Source: Calliopum simillimum (Eukaryota > Arthropoda > Insecta > Diptera > Lauxaniidae). Taken from it: a stretch of DNA of 64,000 bases. This document shows positions 23,452-34,800 of the stretch, piece after piece. A program made the position numbers and the translations under genes. The notes beneath the pieces are model-generated. The model saw nothing but the letters and a program-made list of their open reading frames with translations, was not told the origin of the DNA and did no database searches. The DNA lies in NCBI GenBank assembly GCA_951812925.1, contig OX638368.1, forward strand, positions 1,798,001-1,862,000, written 5' to 3'. Position 1 is the stretch's first letter, and each line of letters starts with the position of its first letter.

Positions 23452-23503
23452 GCATCAATCAAGCGCCCAGCTGTACCCTTGGTTCGATTCTCAGTATGAA
23501 TGG
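23452..23503 (+). other. Possible tRNA-like segment before a T-run
   Basis: A B box GGTTCGATTCT at 23481-23491 is followed by a long T-run (23504-23521). The box A is poor. It stands near the right tip of the outer element proposed for 20340-23663, paralleling the arrangement at 11 and 16 kb. Confidence 0.35.
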
Positions 23504-23812
23504 TTTTTTTTTTTTTTTTTTAAATAAAGTTTAAAATTAAAACTATTTTTCATTTTTCTCTCTGTCTTTACTTACTCCGAAATAGTTTAAAATTAAAACT
23601 TTTTTGGCATGTTCTATATAAATACTTTTTTGGTTTTAAAATTAAACTAAAATTTTTTCTGTGTGTCAGTGTATGATATTTTGGAGGAAAAAAGGAAATA
23701 TGGACATAATTAAAATTGAGTTTTGAGCATCGCCAAAAATATCGAAAATGACTATTATAGGTTTTGTCTGATTTACTTATTTTTTACTCTCCTTAGAAGA
23801 TCTATGAAAACT

Positions 23813-24013
23813 GTATGTATGTATGTATGTATGTATGTATTCTCCTTTAACTCCTAGGAGGAGCATAGGGCCAATATGAAATCTCTCCATTTGTCACGAT
23901 CCCTTGCGATGACTTTGATCTCTTGCCACGATTTTCCCGATTCTTGGATTTCCTTTTCCAACGACCTTTTCCAGTTGGTTTTGGGTCTACCACGTCCTCT
24001 ACTGCCTTGTGGA
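23813..24013 (-). mobile_element. 5'-truncated RTE 3' end, antisense, with (CATA)n tail
   Basis: On the minus strand the text from CCACAAGGCAGTAGAGGACG to CTCCTAGGAGTTAAAGGAGA is nearly identical to 34830-35005 of the full-length RTE, including the last codons (GRPKTNWKRS ... ILALCSS). It ends in a (CATA)n tail, seen as (TATG)n at 23813-23840. Only about the last 55 codons are present, a short 5'-truncated insertion. Confidence 0.9.
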
Positions 24014-24739
24014 GTATTAACCCATTCCACCAAAAAAAAAAAAAAAACGGTCCAAGGTTTAGATTTTAAAAAGCATGTCATTTTACTCAGGAGTTTAAGG
24101 ACTATTGATTTCAGCAAAAAAAAAGGGCACCCTGCTTTCGTCCCATTAAAAAGGCTCGTTTGAAAACCGTGATATACTTTCAAGTCTTTCTCTTCAGTAT
24201 ATTGCAAAGATTTAAAAAAAAAAAATAAAATATGCTTAAAAATTCCAAATGTTGCTGTCACAAAACAAGAATTTTAATTGGCATAGCAACAGGTTTTTTC
24301 AAAACAACAAAATGTGGAAATTTGCAGCATTTTTATTGAATATCATACGAATATCAAATTACCAATAATTGTTTGGAATGTTTGCAAATTTGTTGTTGTT
24401 TTATCTTTTGCGGATTTGATTTGATTTAAAGATTTTAGCTCTCTAATTGATAGCAAATTGACACACTTTTGTGACTTTGTGTATCAAGTCTATGAGCGGA
24501 TAACTGCCCCCAGTCTGGATTTAACATTTAAGAATTGAGAAGGAACATTCAGTGAGGAAAATGAATAAGTGCGAACTCTTAGGCTCTCTTAATGCGTATT
24601 CTTAGACATTTTGTGAAAAATCCTTAACCATTCATGTATTACCTACACAGCTATTTTCAGCCAATTAAAAACGAATTTATTTTTATTGCACCAAAATTTT
24701 TTGTTTATTGCGTTGTAGTGGTGGTATCAAGCACAGTGT
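24014..24739. other. Non-coding AT-rich stretch
   Basis: Host-like sequence with A-runs. No gene, repeat pair or element end was recognised. Confidence 0.35.
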
Positions 24740-24754
24740 TGCCTTGACGCAACC

Positions 24755-24810
24755 ATATCGTCTGCATATATAAAAACAGCTCGACCGACAACTCGGCATT
24801 TTTGTTTTAA
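24755..24810 (+). promoter_or_regulatory. Candidate host core promoter (TATA type)
   Basis: TGCATATATAAAAACAGC at about 24762 is a good TATA box. It stands about 30 bp before ACAACTCGGCATTTTTG, where transcription could begin. What follows for 600 bp is CAG/CAA-rich, like the long 5' leaders of fly developmental genes. No ORF or known Inr/DPE confirms it, so this is a weak call. Confidence 0.3.
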
Positions 24811-25546
24811 AAATAAAAGCAGCAGCAATATTGTCAACAATGTAAAGTGCCAAGAACCCAAATTAGAAACTCACGCGACTTGTCTTCGCAATTGCTGCAA
24901 CAATAAATTAACAAATATCCTCGTGATAATTTTACATGCAACACACAGAATCAGCAGCAGCAGCAATTTTTTTTTTTTTTTTCATTTTGCTTGAAAAAAG
25001 TTTTCAAAAAAAAAAAAAAAAAAGTGCACTTTGTTTCGAAAGAAAAGTGTCTGACTGTCTGACAAGCGCATGGTGCTGTTGTCTGGCTGCGGCTGCTACC
25101 ACTGCAGCCAAAACAGATGCAAATTGTGCAGTGCGCAGATAAAAATAAAATCTTTGCATCAACAACATTTTTGTCACAAGCAAAACAGCAGCAGCATCAG
25201 CAGTTGCAGTTGCTGTGATTTGATGCAAAAACGACAACAACAACAAAAAAGGTGTTGTTTTGATACATTGCGCTGAAAATAGCATCAACACATCGATCAC
25301 ACTACGCCGCATCAATAACAACAATGCAATTGCAATAATAAATGAGCAACAACATATTGCTGCTGCTATTTTTTACAGTGTAAAGGGCTTTAAAAACGTC
25401 ATTACGGCGAGGCGACTTAAAACATTAACCGCATCCAAACGAATCCTTTAAAAAATGTGAAAAAGTAAATATCTGTTACGCTAGCTGGCCAAATAAAAAA
25501 TCAGTCAATATCGCTCCCGAACGAAACGCAGCCGAATCTCCTAAAT
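24811..25546 (+). other. CAG/CAA-rich leader-like sequence
   Basis: Many CAGCAG and CAACAA runs (24826, 24953, 25190, 25240, 25355), on a less AT-rich background, resemble an untranslated first exon. AAAAAGTAAAT at 25461 could be a splice donor. No coding frame has recognisable motifs. Confidence 0.25.
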
Positions 25547-25550
25547 TTAA

Positions 25551-26860
25551 GGGAGTAGTTCCCGTTTCGGATACTTTAAACCCTCAAGAATAATGTAGAG
25601 ACCTTCTTTTCCCTCAGATGTTATCGGAAAGTAATTAAAAACTAGTTTGATAATTTGATAATTTCATAATTTCATAATTGATAATTTGTTGTGAAATCTT
25701 TAAACGTGTTTTTCTCAGAACAGTGTTTTTTGAACTGGTACCCACGATTCCGGCTGATCGACTGTACCGATTTACTTAAATTTTTTTAAATGTTCGTAAT
25801 AGATTTGGCTATCTTGGGCACCAGAATCAATACTGTCAATAAATTTTTAACAATATTAATAACAAAAAACGAGGTTGAAAAAGACCGAAAAAATTGAAAA
25901 TTGCACTACTTGTTTATTTATCAATATTTTTTTCCAGTTCTGGTACCCAAGATAGCCATTCACATGTACTTTAAAATGCAATTGGTTTTTTTGTGTTTCA
26001 GATGATCTGAAATCGAGAAATCGTGGGTACCACATCAAAACCGGCCTACTTCCGGTCGCCCATATCTTCACCGGAAGTCAACGAAAATTGAAAATTTTTT
26101 TTTTGCTACTTAAAAATATGTACAACTAGCTGGCCCGGAAGCGACTTTGTTCGCCCGTTCTCGATGCCCTCTACATATGTTCCAAGTCCCATATATCTCC
26201 GTCATCCTTCTCTTCCAACCCTTCAGGTTTTTCAAGGTGAATAAAATATATATTTTTGTACCAACTTTTATGATGATAGCTTCTATAGTCGAAGAAATAT
26301 AGCAGTCAGAGTATTTTTGCTGTACGGGGAGTGAAAATCCCTTTCGTTTAGTCCCTCTTAAGCTTTGTATGCTGAGTAGACGCAATAAACATCCATATGC
26401 CAAGTTTCATAATGATAGCTGATATAAGAACACTGATATAGCATTTTGTGTGTTTTTTTCATATGAGGGGTGCAACGTCCCCTAGTTCAATCCCTCTCAA
26501 ATTTTGCATGTTGAATGGTACATGCATTATGCATAAGTTCACCAACTTTCATAATCATAGCTTGTATAACTGTAGAGATATAGCATTTTTTTTTATTTTT
26601 TTAATATGGGGGGTGCAACCCCCGTTCCCCTCAGTGGCATCTCACCCCCTTAAGAACCTTCTACAGACCACAACAAACAATTTAAAAGAAAAATTATGTA
26701 AATCGGCCGTGTAGTTTCCGCGTTCATAAGCTACATACGGACACCATTTCATTTTTATATTTATAGATAGATAACATATAAAAACATCAAAAATGTTGAA
26801 TTAAAATTTATATGAAAAAAAATTGTTTCGCAAAAACGCTATTTCTACCTGACTACTCCC
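25551..26860 (+). mobile_element. TTAA-type nonautonomous element, copy 2
   Basis: TTAA at 25547-25550 and 26861-26864 flank inverted tips GGGAGTAGTT and (inverted) GGGAGTAGTC. The TTAA target suggests a piggyBac-mobilised element. Inside, an inverted pair GGTACCCACGATT ... GGCTATCTTGGG(C/T)ACCAG appears at 25738-25830 and, reversed, at 25935-26035; copy 1 has only the second arm. A 648-bp foreign insertion lies at 26125-26772. There is no coding capacity. Confidence 0.85.
26125..26772 (+). mobile_element. High-copy insect repeat ('CTAGCTGGCCCGG') inserted in copy 2
   Basis: Compared with copy 1 (…TGTACAATAACATATAAA), copy 2 reads TGTACAA, then CTAGCTGGCCCGG…TTTATAGATAG, then ATAACATATAAA. 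The inserted block starts with GCTGGCCCGGAAGCGACTTT and ends in the AGATAG tail. It also has repeated sub-blocks 'TTCATAATGATAGCT(G/T)ATA' at 26269, 26405 and 26547. The style matches high-copy insect repeats whose class (RTE-like LINE tail or Helitron-like) I cannot decide. The empty site shows almost no target duplication. Confidence 0.6.
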
Positions 26861-26929
26861 TTAAAAAAAATAAAAACTATGGCCAAATAATACCGAGAGC
26901 CCAAAAACCGTACCAAAGTGTTGGTGGCA

Positions 26930-27865
26930 CGCATTTTAATACCCTACACCCAGTGTATACCATATTCACTTTGTTCTTCCGTTTCTGACGCTAAAAAGTC
27001 GGCGTGTTGCATATAGTAAAGTATATGTTTGACCTTCCATTGGAAAAGGTACCTTATCTTCACTTAAAAATTTAGCAGTACAGCTAAACATAAGAGAAAT
27101 TTTACCGATTTTCAGTTTAAGATGGAATTTAGTGCTTAGAGACATGTTCTGAACATTTTACAACTGATTTGAGGTCGATTATCACATTACAAATACCAAT
27201 TAAAGCGGTCTTACTGAACCTCTACCCTGTAAAAATTAATAATTGACAAACTTTGAACTTCGATATCTACAAACTTGCGTTTTTCATTTTTGCGATTTCA
27301 AAATGCCATAACTGATCGTGGAGTCATTTTATTCAAAATTCGAAGTTAAGGTACCTTTTCCACATATATTCTTGATGAGCGTCGCCTATCTGTCCATCTA
27401 TATGTCTGGAACTCTCTCTGTCCGTTGAAATCATTTTAATATATTTTGGGTGCTAGATAATTCAATGAAATTTGGTAAACTGCCTCTTCCGTCAAAGTTA
27501 ACTCGTAGTATTGAAAATGAGCGAAATCTGTTCACAGAAACGCTTACCCACCTCTTATACAAAAAATATATTCAAAATGCAATTTTGGAGTATTTTTGAC
27601 GACAATGCAACCAACATACACATAAATACTAGGTAGCTTTGAGCAAAACTAGGCGAACTCTTACTCCCATATAAACAAAAGATTTAAATTGCTATGCTGA
27701 ACACGTTTTTTGAAATAACCCAACTTAATTTCAATCAGACATTAAGAACAGTCAGTGCGGGATCTGAGAAAAAGCTATGTGAATTCAGACAAGAGATCAG
27801 GGCACAAGCAAACTTTTCAAAATACTGCAGTGCAGGGTATTTATTGTTTGGCCAGGCCTAAAGTA
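26930..27865 (-). repeat. Dispersed fly repeat, copy 2 (inverted), with nested MITE
   Basis: The text at 27363-27620 is the inverted counterpart of 2985-3200 (TGCCTCTTCCGTCAAAGTTA, GAAAATGAGCGAAATCTG), and 27818-27865 repeats the end at 7960-8005. The left edge has AATACCCTACACCCAGTGTA, as at the ends of many fly retroelement-derived repeats. A 322-bp MITE (27041-27362) interrupts it. Confidence 0.6.
27041..27362. repeat. MITE with TGGAAAAGGTACCTTA ends
   Basis: The inverted ends are TGGAAAAGGTACCTTATCTT and TGGAAAAGGTACCTTAACTT, flanked by CAT on both sides (27038-27040, 27363-27365). A 3-bp target is consistent with PIF/Harbinger, although its usual target is TWA. No coding content. Confidence 0.75.
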
Positions 27866-28254
27866 ACACCCTGACTTGTTGTTATTCCATTTTTTCTCAT
27901 TTTGTTTTCGGTACCTTAAATTCAACAATTATGCTTGTTGAATGGGCCTATCACTCAGAATGATTGAAAAAATATTCTATCTCGAGTTAGGTTTTTTTTT
28001 TTTTGTCTAAACTCCACGGATAGGTATACGTGGGCTGCTATATATATTTCTGGCCTAGGCAACACTAATGTCAATAGTTAAAATCTGGAAACACCATAAT
28101 AAAGTTTGACATTTTTAAGCATAAACGTACTCACAACATTTTGATGTACAAGTGCTATTTGTTTTGTTTACAGTGAGCTAAGAAAATTAATTTTTCCATT
28201 GATAATTTAAGCGATTGATAAATTATAGGGTTTCCAACGAGAACAAACGTTTTT

Positions 28255-28870
28255 TACAACTAAGTAAGTGTTCATGCAAAATCGAATGTATTGGAGCGGA
28301 ACTAATGCCCAAGGATGCCAAGCAGCCTACGTATATGAAGCAAAACACGCCAAGCGTACTTACCAGCTGACAATTTTTTTGTCTCTGATTTCGCTCAAAT
28401 TTGTCAAAATGGTAGATCCGGAAGGATTTGGTTCTAGTACCATTTGTTGTTAAAATAGAGGGTGTTGAAATTGGCGTTTTTAGTCATTTTCATGAAAAGG
28501 GTGTTTTTTCAAAAATTTATAGCCTTCACCAAAGTTTGTGAATTGATATATGTTAGTAACTGGTCCCATTAATTTTTAAGTGTTCCTTTTATAAAAAAAA
28601 TACTATATTATTTTTTTCACCAAAATTTTTTAAACTTAAAAATACTTTTGAATTTTTTTTTTAAAAAAAAACCCACTTTATTTTTTTTTATAAGCTTTTA
28701 AATGATTTATTCCAAAAAATTCACACGTATTTTTTTCACCAAGTAATATATTTTTTATAAAAAGAACACTTAAAAATAAATTGGATTAGATGCCAACATA
28801 TATTGTATCAATTTACAAACTTTGGTACAAGCTATAAATTTTTGAAATTTTTTGTGTAGAACATTTCGTG
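28255..28870 (+). repeat. Hairpin repeat, diverged copy of 43124-43959
   Basis: Shared blocks include TATGAAGCAAAACACGCCAA, GGCGTTTTTAGTCATTTTCA, AGTGTTC(C/T)TTTTATAAAA and (inverted) ATAAAAAGAACACTTAAAAA at 28757. The arms at about 28500-28590 and 28740-28840 pair around an A/T-rich centre. No coding content. Confidence 0.65.
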
Positions 28871-28979
28871 CGCTATCCAGAACTCTCAGCAGAACCCTTT
28901 TTTTGGAAAAATTAAAGAAAAAACTAGTAAGGGTGTTATCTTTCCAAAAATTAAATACTCACACTGCTATATTTTAAAA

Positions 28980-29345
28980 ATTTTGCTTGTATTGGATATG
29001 CCACGCCCTTTTGTCCGATTTCTCCTAGTTTTTGCATTTACTGTCCTTAGTACCAGAGTGAAATTTGGTTGGATTACCTCAACAATGCTTTCAGTATAGC
29101 ATTTTGAAAGTTTTGCTTATGTGGGAGATGCCACGCCCTATTGTCCGAAATCGCCCTGTTCTTGCTCAGAGCTTTATTTCACTATACCTAATATTATATT
29201 TATGTGTATTTTGGTTGCTTTGTCGCGAATAATGCTCTAAATATTGCGTTTTGAACATATTTTTTGTATGGGCTCCGACTTTTGGACCAATTTCCCAGAA
29301 CTATTTCGAATTTTGTGAAAGAACTCCAAAATTAATGTATTCTCA
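28980..29345 (+). repeat. Dispersed fly repeat, copy 3
   Basis: The text matches 2810-3010: GCTTTCAGTATAGCATTTTG, TTGCTCAGAGCTT, TTATGTGTATTTTGGTTGC, and an AATATTGCGTTTTGAACATA block. It also has two direct internal repeats of 'GCCACGCCCT(T/A)TTGTCCGA' (29000 and 29131). Confidence 0.6.
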
Positions 29346-30705
29346 ACGGACTCAGAAACCTACAAAAATTTTCGATTTTCGAAAATTCCAGAGCCAACAT
29401 CACATAAGTCTGTTATCTTAGGCATATACCGTTTAAATTCCATAATAAGTACTTATTTATTACAATTGATTACAAATTCATTACACTTTGCATACCTACT
29501 TGCTACAATTGCATAGAAATAGTCTCTTTGTGACATACTTTATGTTGTTGTTGTTGTGTCGGTCGCCATTTCACCCCAAAAACGTTTTTAATAGAATTTT
29601 CATGTTTAGCTCAAATGTATACAAATAAAGACGACAACAACAACAACATCTAGCATTTTCTTTAATCTACTTGTGTAAATAGCAACAACAACAACAGCAA
29701 CAGCGACAAAAATAAACAACATCCGCTGCGTATCATAGCAATGACAAAAATTGGTGTCGCTGCTCTTCTCAACTGCGGTTGCTGCTGCTGCCTTCTCGCC
29801 TGTTACTGTCATCATCAGCATTGTCGTCGTCGTCGTCGTCGTTGTCGTTGTCGTCTTGATTGAACTGTTTAGTGTTTTTATTGTGCAATATTTTATTTAG
29901 ACTGCGTATTTTTCTGCAATTTTCTCATTAGTTTTCTTGTTCATTTCAAAAATGGCGTAGTATCAACAACAGCAACAACAATAAGAAAATATTTTATGTA
30001 ATAAAATAAAAAATTGACTCGTTGCTTGGTTGGTTGATGATCACAAGAGTCAATTATTCTGTTGCAATTTCAAAATTTACAGGAATGTTGAAATAAATTT
30101 GCTTTAACAATTTTGACAACAAAATATTGCTTAGATATTCGTTCCATATGGTGTTGCGGAATTTAGTCTTTCAATTATCGTTTTTACACTTTTTATGGAG
30201 TTTGACCTCTAGATTGCGATGCAATCTCTTTTTATTTGACTGTCCTTTACAAAAGTCACTTTTTTAGCACAATATTATTTTGTACTGAATAACCGCGCTT
30301 AGTTCAAGCCACGCTAGATGGCGCAGTAAAGTGCTGTGTTTATTTATTTTCGTTGTTTATCTTTATTTTGCATTTACGTCACAATATTAGTATCGTGATT
30401 TATTTCCATTCGCTGGTCTCTTACTCAACACTTTTTATAGCAAAATATCAATCATCTTAAACGTTTCTTTAAATTGAAATTGTTTGTTTTTAACACAAGT
30501 ACTTACTATATTTGTGTCATTTTGTAAAATCGTGTCGATGATCTCAATTTATTTTTATGACGATGATGATGATGATGACGATGGTGTTAATAATAACAGC
30601 AATACTTTGCTTTGGAATTTACGCTCAAAATAATGACAACATCATAACATGAAATTAATAGAAACAACAACACGGAATGTGATCATAAACTATTTTTGAA
30701 TGCTT
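29346..30705. other. Host-like non-coding sequence
   Basis: (GTC)n at 29822-29855, (ATG)n at 30558-30582 and CAA/TTG tracts. No gene is supported. Positions 30150-30320 resemble 1390-1680 (see that entry). Confidence 0.35.
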
Positions 30706-31523
30706 AATATAATTTTCAATTCTCGCATACTGTAAGTGCTTTAACACTTGAACGCATTATTACATATCCTAGGTACATATGTGCCATGTCAAAAAAAATT
30801 TTGTACTTTTTCAAATTCAATTTAATCAGCGTTATTAATTTGAAAGTTTTAATGCGTTTACAATTTATTGCTCCTATGAATTAAAATTTCTATATGTTAT
30901 TATTTTGCAACTTTAGTTCTTGACGGGTTAAACTATTTTATGGCAGAGTCTTTTGAACATTAAAACCACCCACAATATTAGATTCTATCACTTAAGTATT
31001 TTATGAAACAAAAAAAAGTATGTGAATAACAAATGCAACATCGATATTCCGAAAAAAAAATTTATACTGAACGATAAATGAATGATGATTAAATTCTGAG
31101 AAAGAAAATTATAGAAATCTATATTTATATAAATGGCTTGATAAACTGATTTTGATCTGGTTTTGTTAGCTATGTCTCTAATCGAAAATTTACAATATTT
31201 AAAGATTTGTTAGTAATTAAAATGTAAAAATACAAAAATCGAATTGTTTGGCCCTAAGCTCCTCCTAGGAGTTTAAGGAGAATACATACATACATACATG
31301 GTTAAGGTAATTCACTAAGAACTCTACAAGAATAATGTTTGGAGTGTTAAGGAGGAAAAAGATATTCAAAAATTTCAGCAATTAGTTTTCGAAAATAAAA
31401 TAAAATAATCACGAAAATAATTGGTGACACAAAAACACTAATAGCTTTATCATGTATGACGAACGAATAAAGTGACTGATTTTCACTCACTAATGTCAAC
31501 TGATTAAAACTTTGACTTAAGCG
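30706..31523 (+). repeat. 818-bp direct repeat, upstream copy
   Basis: From AATATAATTTTCAATTCTCG to TTTGACTTAAGCG it matches 35020-35837 with two differences that I could find (GTTATTAATTT against GTTAATAATTT; CATTAAAACC against CATTTAAACC). The pair exactly brackets the full-length RTE. It contains a 50-bp RTE 3' tail at 31250-31299. Apart from that tail it has no coding or repeat features. Confidence 0.95.
31250..31299 (+). mobile_element. Very short RTE 3' tail
   Basis: GGCCCTAAGCTCCTCCTAGG followed by AGTTTAAGGAGAATACATAC is the end of the RTE with its (CATA)n tail, truncated to about 50 bp. It is inside the 818-bp repeat, so it was there before the duplication. The duplicate is at 35564-35613. 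Confidence 0.85.
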
Positions 31524-31600
31524 GGTAAGGGGTCAGAATATGCCCGAGGTAAGCATGCCTGTCGTAAAAGGCGACTAAAAGCGGGTGACCAGCCAGGGTG
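31524..31600 (+). promoter_or_regulatory. Structured 5' leader of the RTE
   Basis: The block ATGCCTGTCGTAAAAGGCGA is a recurring feature of RTE leaders as I recall them. GTCG (31561-31564) can pair with CGAC (31572-31575), and outer strands GGTCA and CCCG can pair with CGGG and TGACC just downstream. A CTAA directly after the inner stem recalls the catalytic strand of HDV-like ribozymes, but I could not find a convincing P1 helix, so a ribozyme is only a possibility. Confidence 0.35.
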
Positions 31601-31885
31601 TGGAAGGGTGTAGCGTTGGACAGCGTTGCGCCTCGAAAGAAAAACCCACAATGCCCGTAACTGGCACTGACAAGGCGAGTCGATGCCGCCTTAAAATAAG
31701 CATCTTGTCGAAATCCTGAAGCGTCTGATCCAGAGTGGGCGGCTCCCAGGTCAGCGTCTGTTCCAGATTGGGCGGCTGAAATTAAAAGTGAATTTGGCCA
31801 CTATATTTGCAGCGCTTGCCGGATCCAGCTTTAAGCTTATAACTTACTGCGTGGGGCGTTGCCGAGAAGATTATACTAATGAAGC

Positions 31886-34800
31886 ATGGATCGAAAAACG
31901 ATGGGAAATAACTCTCCAAGTGGTACCCACCAGAGTGTGGTTAATCCACCTGCCTCGGCAGCATGCACATCGGATTTGGAGGTGCAAGAAACATGCATAG
32001 TTAGGAATGATGCTCCTATAACTGGAACCAATATGGTTTCTCAAAATTTTAAAATCCTTTCGATGAAAATTCGAACACGCATCGGCTCTTGGAATGTCCG
32101 AACTCTAAATGAACCAGGCAAAATACACCAAGCCGTTAGAGAACTCCACAAATTCAACCTTGAGATATTGGGATTAAGCGAGTGTAGATGGAACGGTGCC
32201 GGCGAATATGTACTTCCTGACGGCGAAAAATTTCTATACTCCGGTAGATCGCAAGATGACATTCACAGGGATGGAGTTGGATTTTTGCTAAGTAAAACTG
32301 CAGTAAAGGCAGTAATGGAATGGAAACCTGTAAACGAAAGACTCATTTGGTGCAGATTTCGAACCCCCTCAAGAAATATTACCATCTTCCAAGCATACGC
32401 GCCCACAGAGTTGGCAGAGAGAGAAACCAAAGATGAATTCTACAGCCAGCTCGCTGCAGCAATAAACAGTGCTCACAAGAACGACATCATAATGGTTATG
32501 GGCGATTTGAATGCCAAAGTAGGCTCAGAAAACCTTAACCTAGAGCACGTGATTGGAAGACATGGCTTGGGTGCGAGAAACGACAATGGAGAGCTTCTCA
32601 TTGACGCCTGCAATACAGCCGGTCTTGTCGTTGGAGGTACGCTATTCCCACACAAAAAATGCCATAAAGCTACTTGGGTGTCTCCAAACAACACCACTGA
32701 AAACCAAATCGACCACTTCTGCATTAGCAGAAAATGGAGAGGGAGTCTTCTGGACGTACGAGTAAAGAGGGCCGCTGACATAGGCTCCGACCACCATCTT
32801 CTCGTCGCGGTCATTCGACTAAAACTTGCCGCTAATAAACGTCCCAGCGAACAATCTGTAGCAAAAAAATTCGACGTGCTTAAGCTTAAGAACGACGAGG
32901 TACGCAGATCTTTCGTAGAAGAACTTAAAACAGTTCCGTTCGATTGTGGTGGAAGTATTGAAACATCATGGAGGGCAGTTAAGGCGGCGTTCTTAAACTC
33001 CAGTGAAAAAATACTTGGGTTTCGACCCTCGAACAAGAAGCACTGGATGAGCGAGGAAACGTGGGGTCTTGTCGAAAAAAGAAGAAGCGCGAAAAAACTG
33101 AGAGACGACGCTAAAACTAGAGCGCAAAAGAACGTCGCCGAAAAGGTCTTTAACTCTCTCAATAAAGAAGTCAGGCGATCGTGCAGACAAGACAAAAGAA
33201 GAATGTATAACGACCTCGCGAGTGAAGCCGAAAGCGCTGCAAATGCTCAAAATCTCAGGCAGCTTTACGATATCACCCGCAGATTATCAGGCAGAAAACT
33301 TCAACAGAGCCGCCCTATCAAAGACAAAAACGGAAATCTCTTAACATCTGCAGACGACCAACTAAACAGATGGAAAGAGTATTTTTGCGATATACTAAAT
33401 CCCATGTCTACCACATCCCTGCAACCAGAATCACCAACTACAACTGCCGCAATGACTCGCAGTAGTAGTCGAATACAAACACCGCCGCCTACAATTGATG
33501 AAATTGTGAAAGCTATCCAAAGCATGAAAAACAACAAGGCCGCCGGTATAGATCAAATAACAGCTGAACTGCTAAAGGCATGCCCCATAACATCAGCTAA
33601 AATTCTCCATCCTCTGCTCAACAAAATCTGGAGTGAAGAGCGTTTGCCAGAAGATTGGCTACATGGAATGTTAGTCAAATTACCGAAAAAAGGTGACCTA
33701 AGCGAGTGCCGAAACTATAGAGGCATCACCTTGCTCTCAGTTCCATCAAAAGTACTGACGAAAGTGCTTCTGAGCAGGGTAAGCGAAAAACTTGATTCGG
33801 CCATTCGAAAGCAGCAAGCAGGATTCCGGCGAAACAGATCATGCGTGGATCAAATCAACACGCTCAGAATAATTGTCGAACAATCATGCGAGTGGCGTGC
33901 TGCACTTCAACTTGTCTTCGTTGACTATAGCACTGCCTTTGACAGTGTCTCCCGAGAAAACATCTGGGCGTCACTGCAACGAAGAGGTATTGCCGCAAAG
34001 GCCATAAACTTAGTACGTGCACAATATGAAGGCTTTAAATGCAGTGTGTTACACAACGGGTTGTTGTCACCGACATTCACCACTAATTCAGGCGTACGGC
34101 AGGGGTGTTTACTATCACCATCACTCTTCCTTATCGTTCTTGATGATATCCTAGATAAAGCTCTTAATAAGGCCAAAAGGGGTATTCAATGGAACTTTAC
34201 CGAACATCTGGAAGATCTCGACTACGCTGACGACATCTGCCTCTTATCGTCCAAACATTCAGATATGCAAAGCAAAATTGAGGACCTTGTCTTGGAATCA
34301 CAAAAGGCCGGCCTAAAAATCAACGTATCCAAGACTAAAAGCATGAAGCTAAACGCAAGCAATGACATCACGTTTAAAGCTGGCAGTGATGACATCGGAA
34401 ACGTCGATAGCTTCACGTATCTAGGCAGCATTATCTCCATGGATGGTGGAGCAAAAGAGGATATCAACTCAAGAATAGCAAAAGCAAAAGGCGCGTTTGC
34501 TCAACTGAACAAAATATGGTCTTCATCCGTTATATCCACCAAAACGAGAGTGCGCATTTTTGATTCGAATGTGAAATCGGTTTTGTTATATGGGTGCGAA
34601 ACATGGCTTGTTACTGAACAACTTACGAACAAGCTGCAAGTATTCGTCAACAAATGCTTAAGGCGTATACTAAAGGTTTGGTGGCCTCGCACTATATCAA
34701 ATGCCGAGCTACATCAAAAATGCAAACAGAAGGCTATAGCAAACGAGATCAAGCTGCGCAAATGGGGATGGATTGGTCACACTCTCCGGAAACCACACAG

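Larger units (their letters stand above)
20340..23663 (+). mobile_element. Possible outer element holding several nested repeats
   Basis: CACAGTAAAAAATTATAGTT at 20340 faces its near complement ending at 23663 (CACAGAAAAAATTTTAGTTT when inverted). Both tips lead into AAATTTAAAA-rich arms. If this is one element, its original body is now filled with a TTAA-type MITE, a tandem-repeat tract and a Tc1-like element. The tips are AT-rich, so chance similarity is possible. Confidence 0.35.

Noticed and set aside
26125..26772. Confident assignment to RTE or Helitron
   Set aside because: End wording fits neither cleanly and there is no coding sequence. Class left open.
31788..32000. 70-codon frame overlapping the start of the RTE ORF
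   Set aside because: It is out of frame with the endonuclease and has no motif. A separate ORF1 is not expected for RTE.
32473..33195. 240-codon minus-strand open frame
   Set aside because: It lies wholly opposite the RTE coding region, has no recognisable domain and is a shadow of codon usage on the plus strand.
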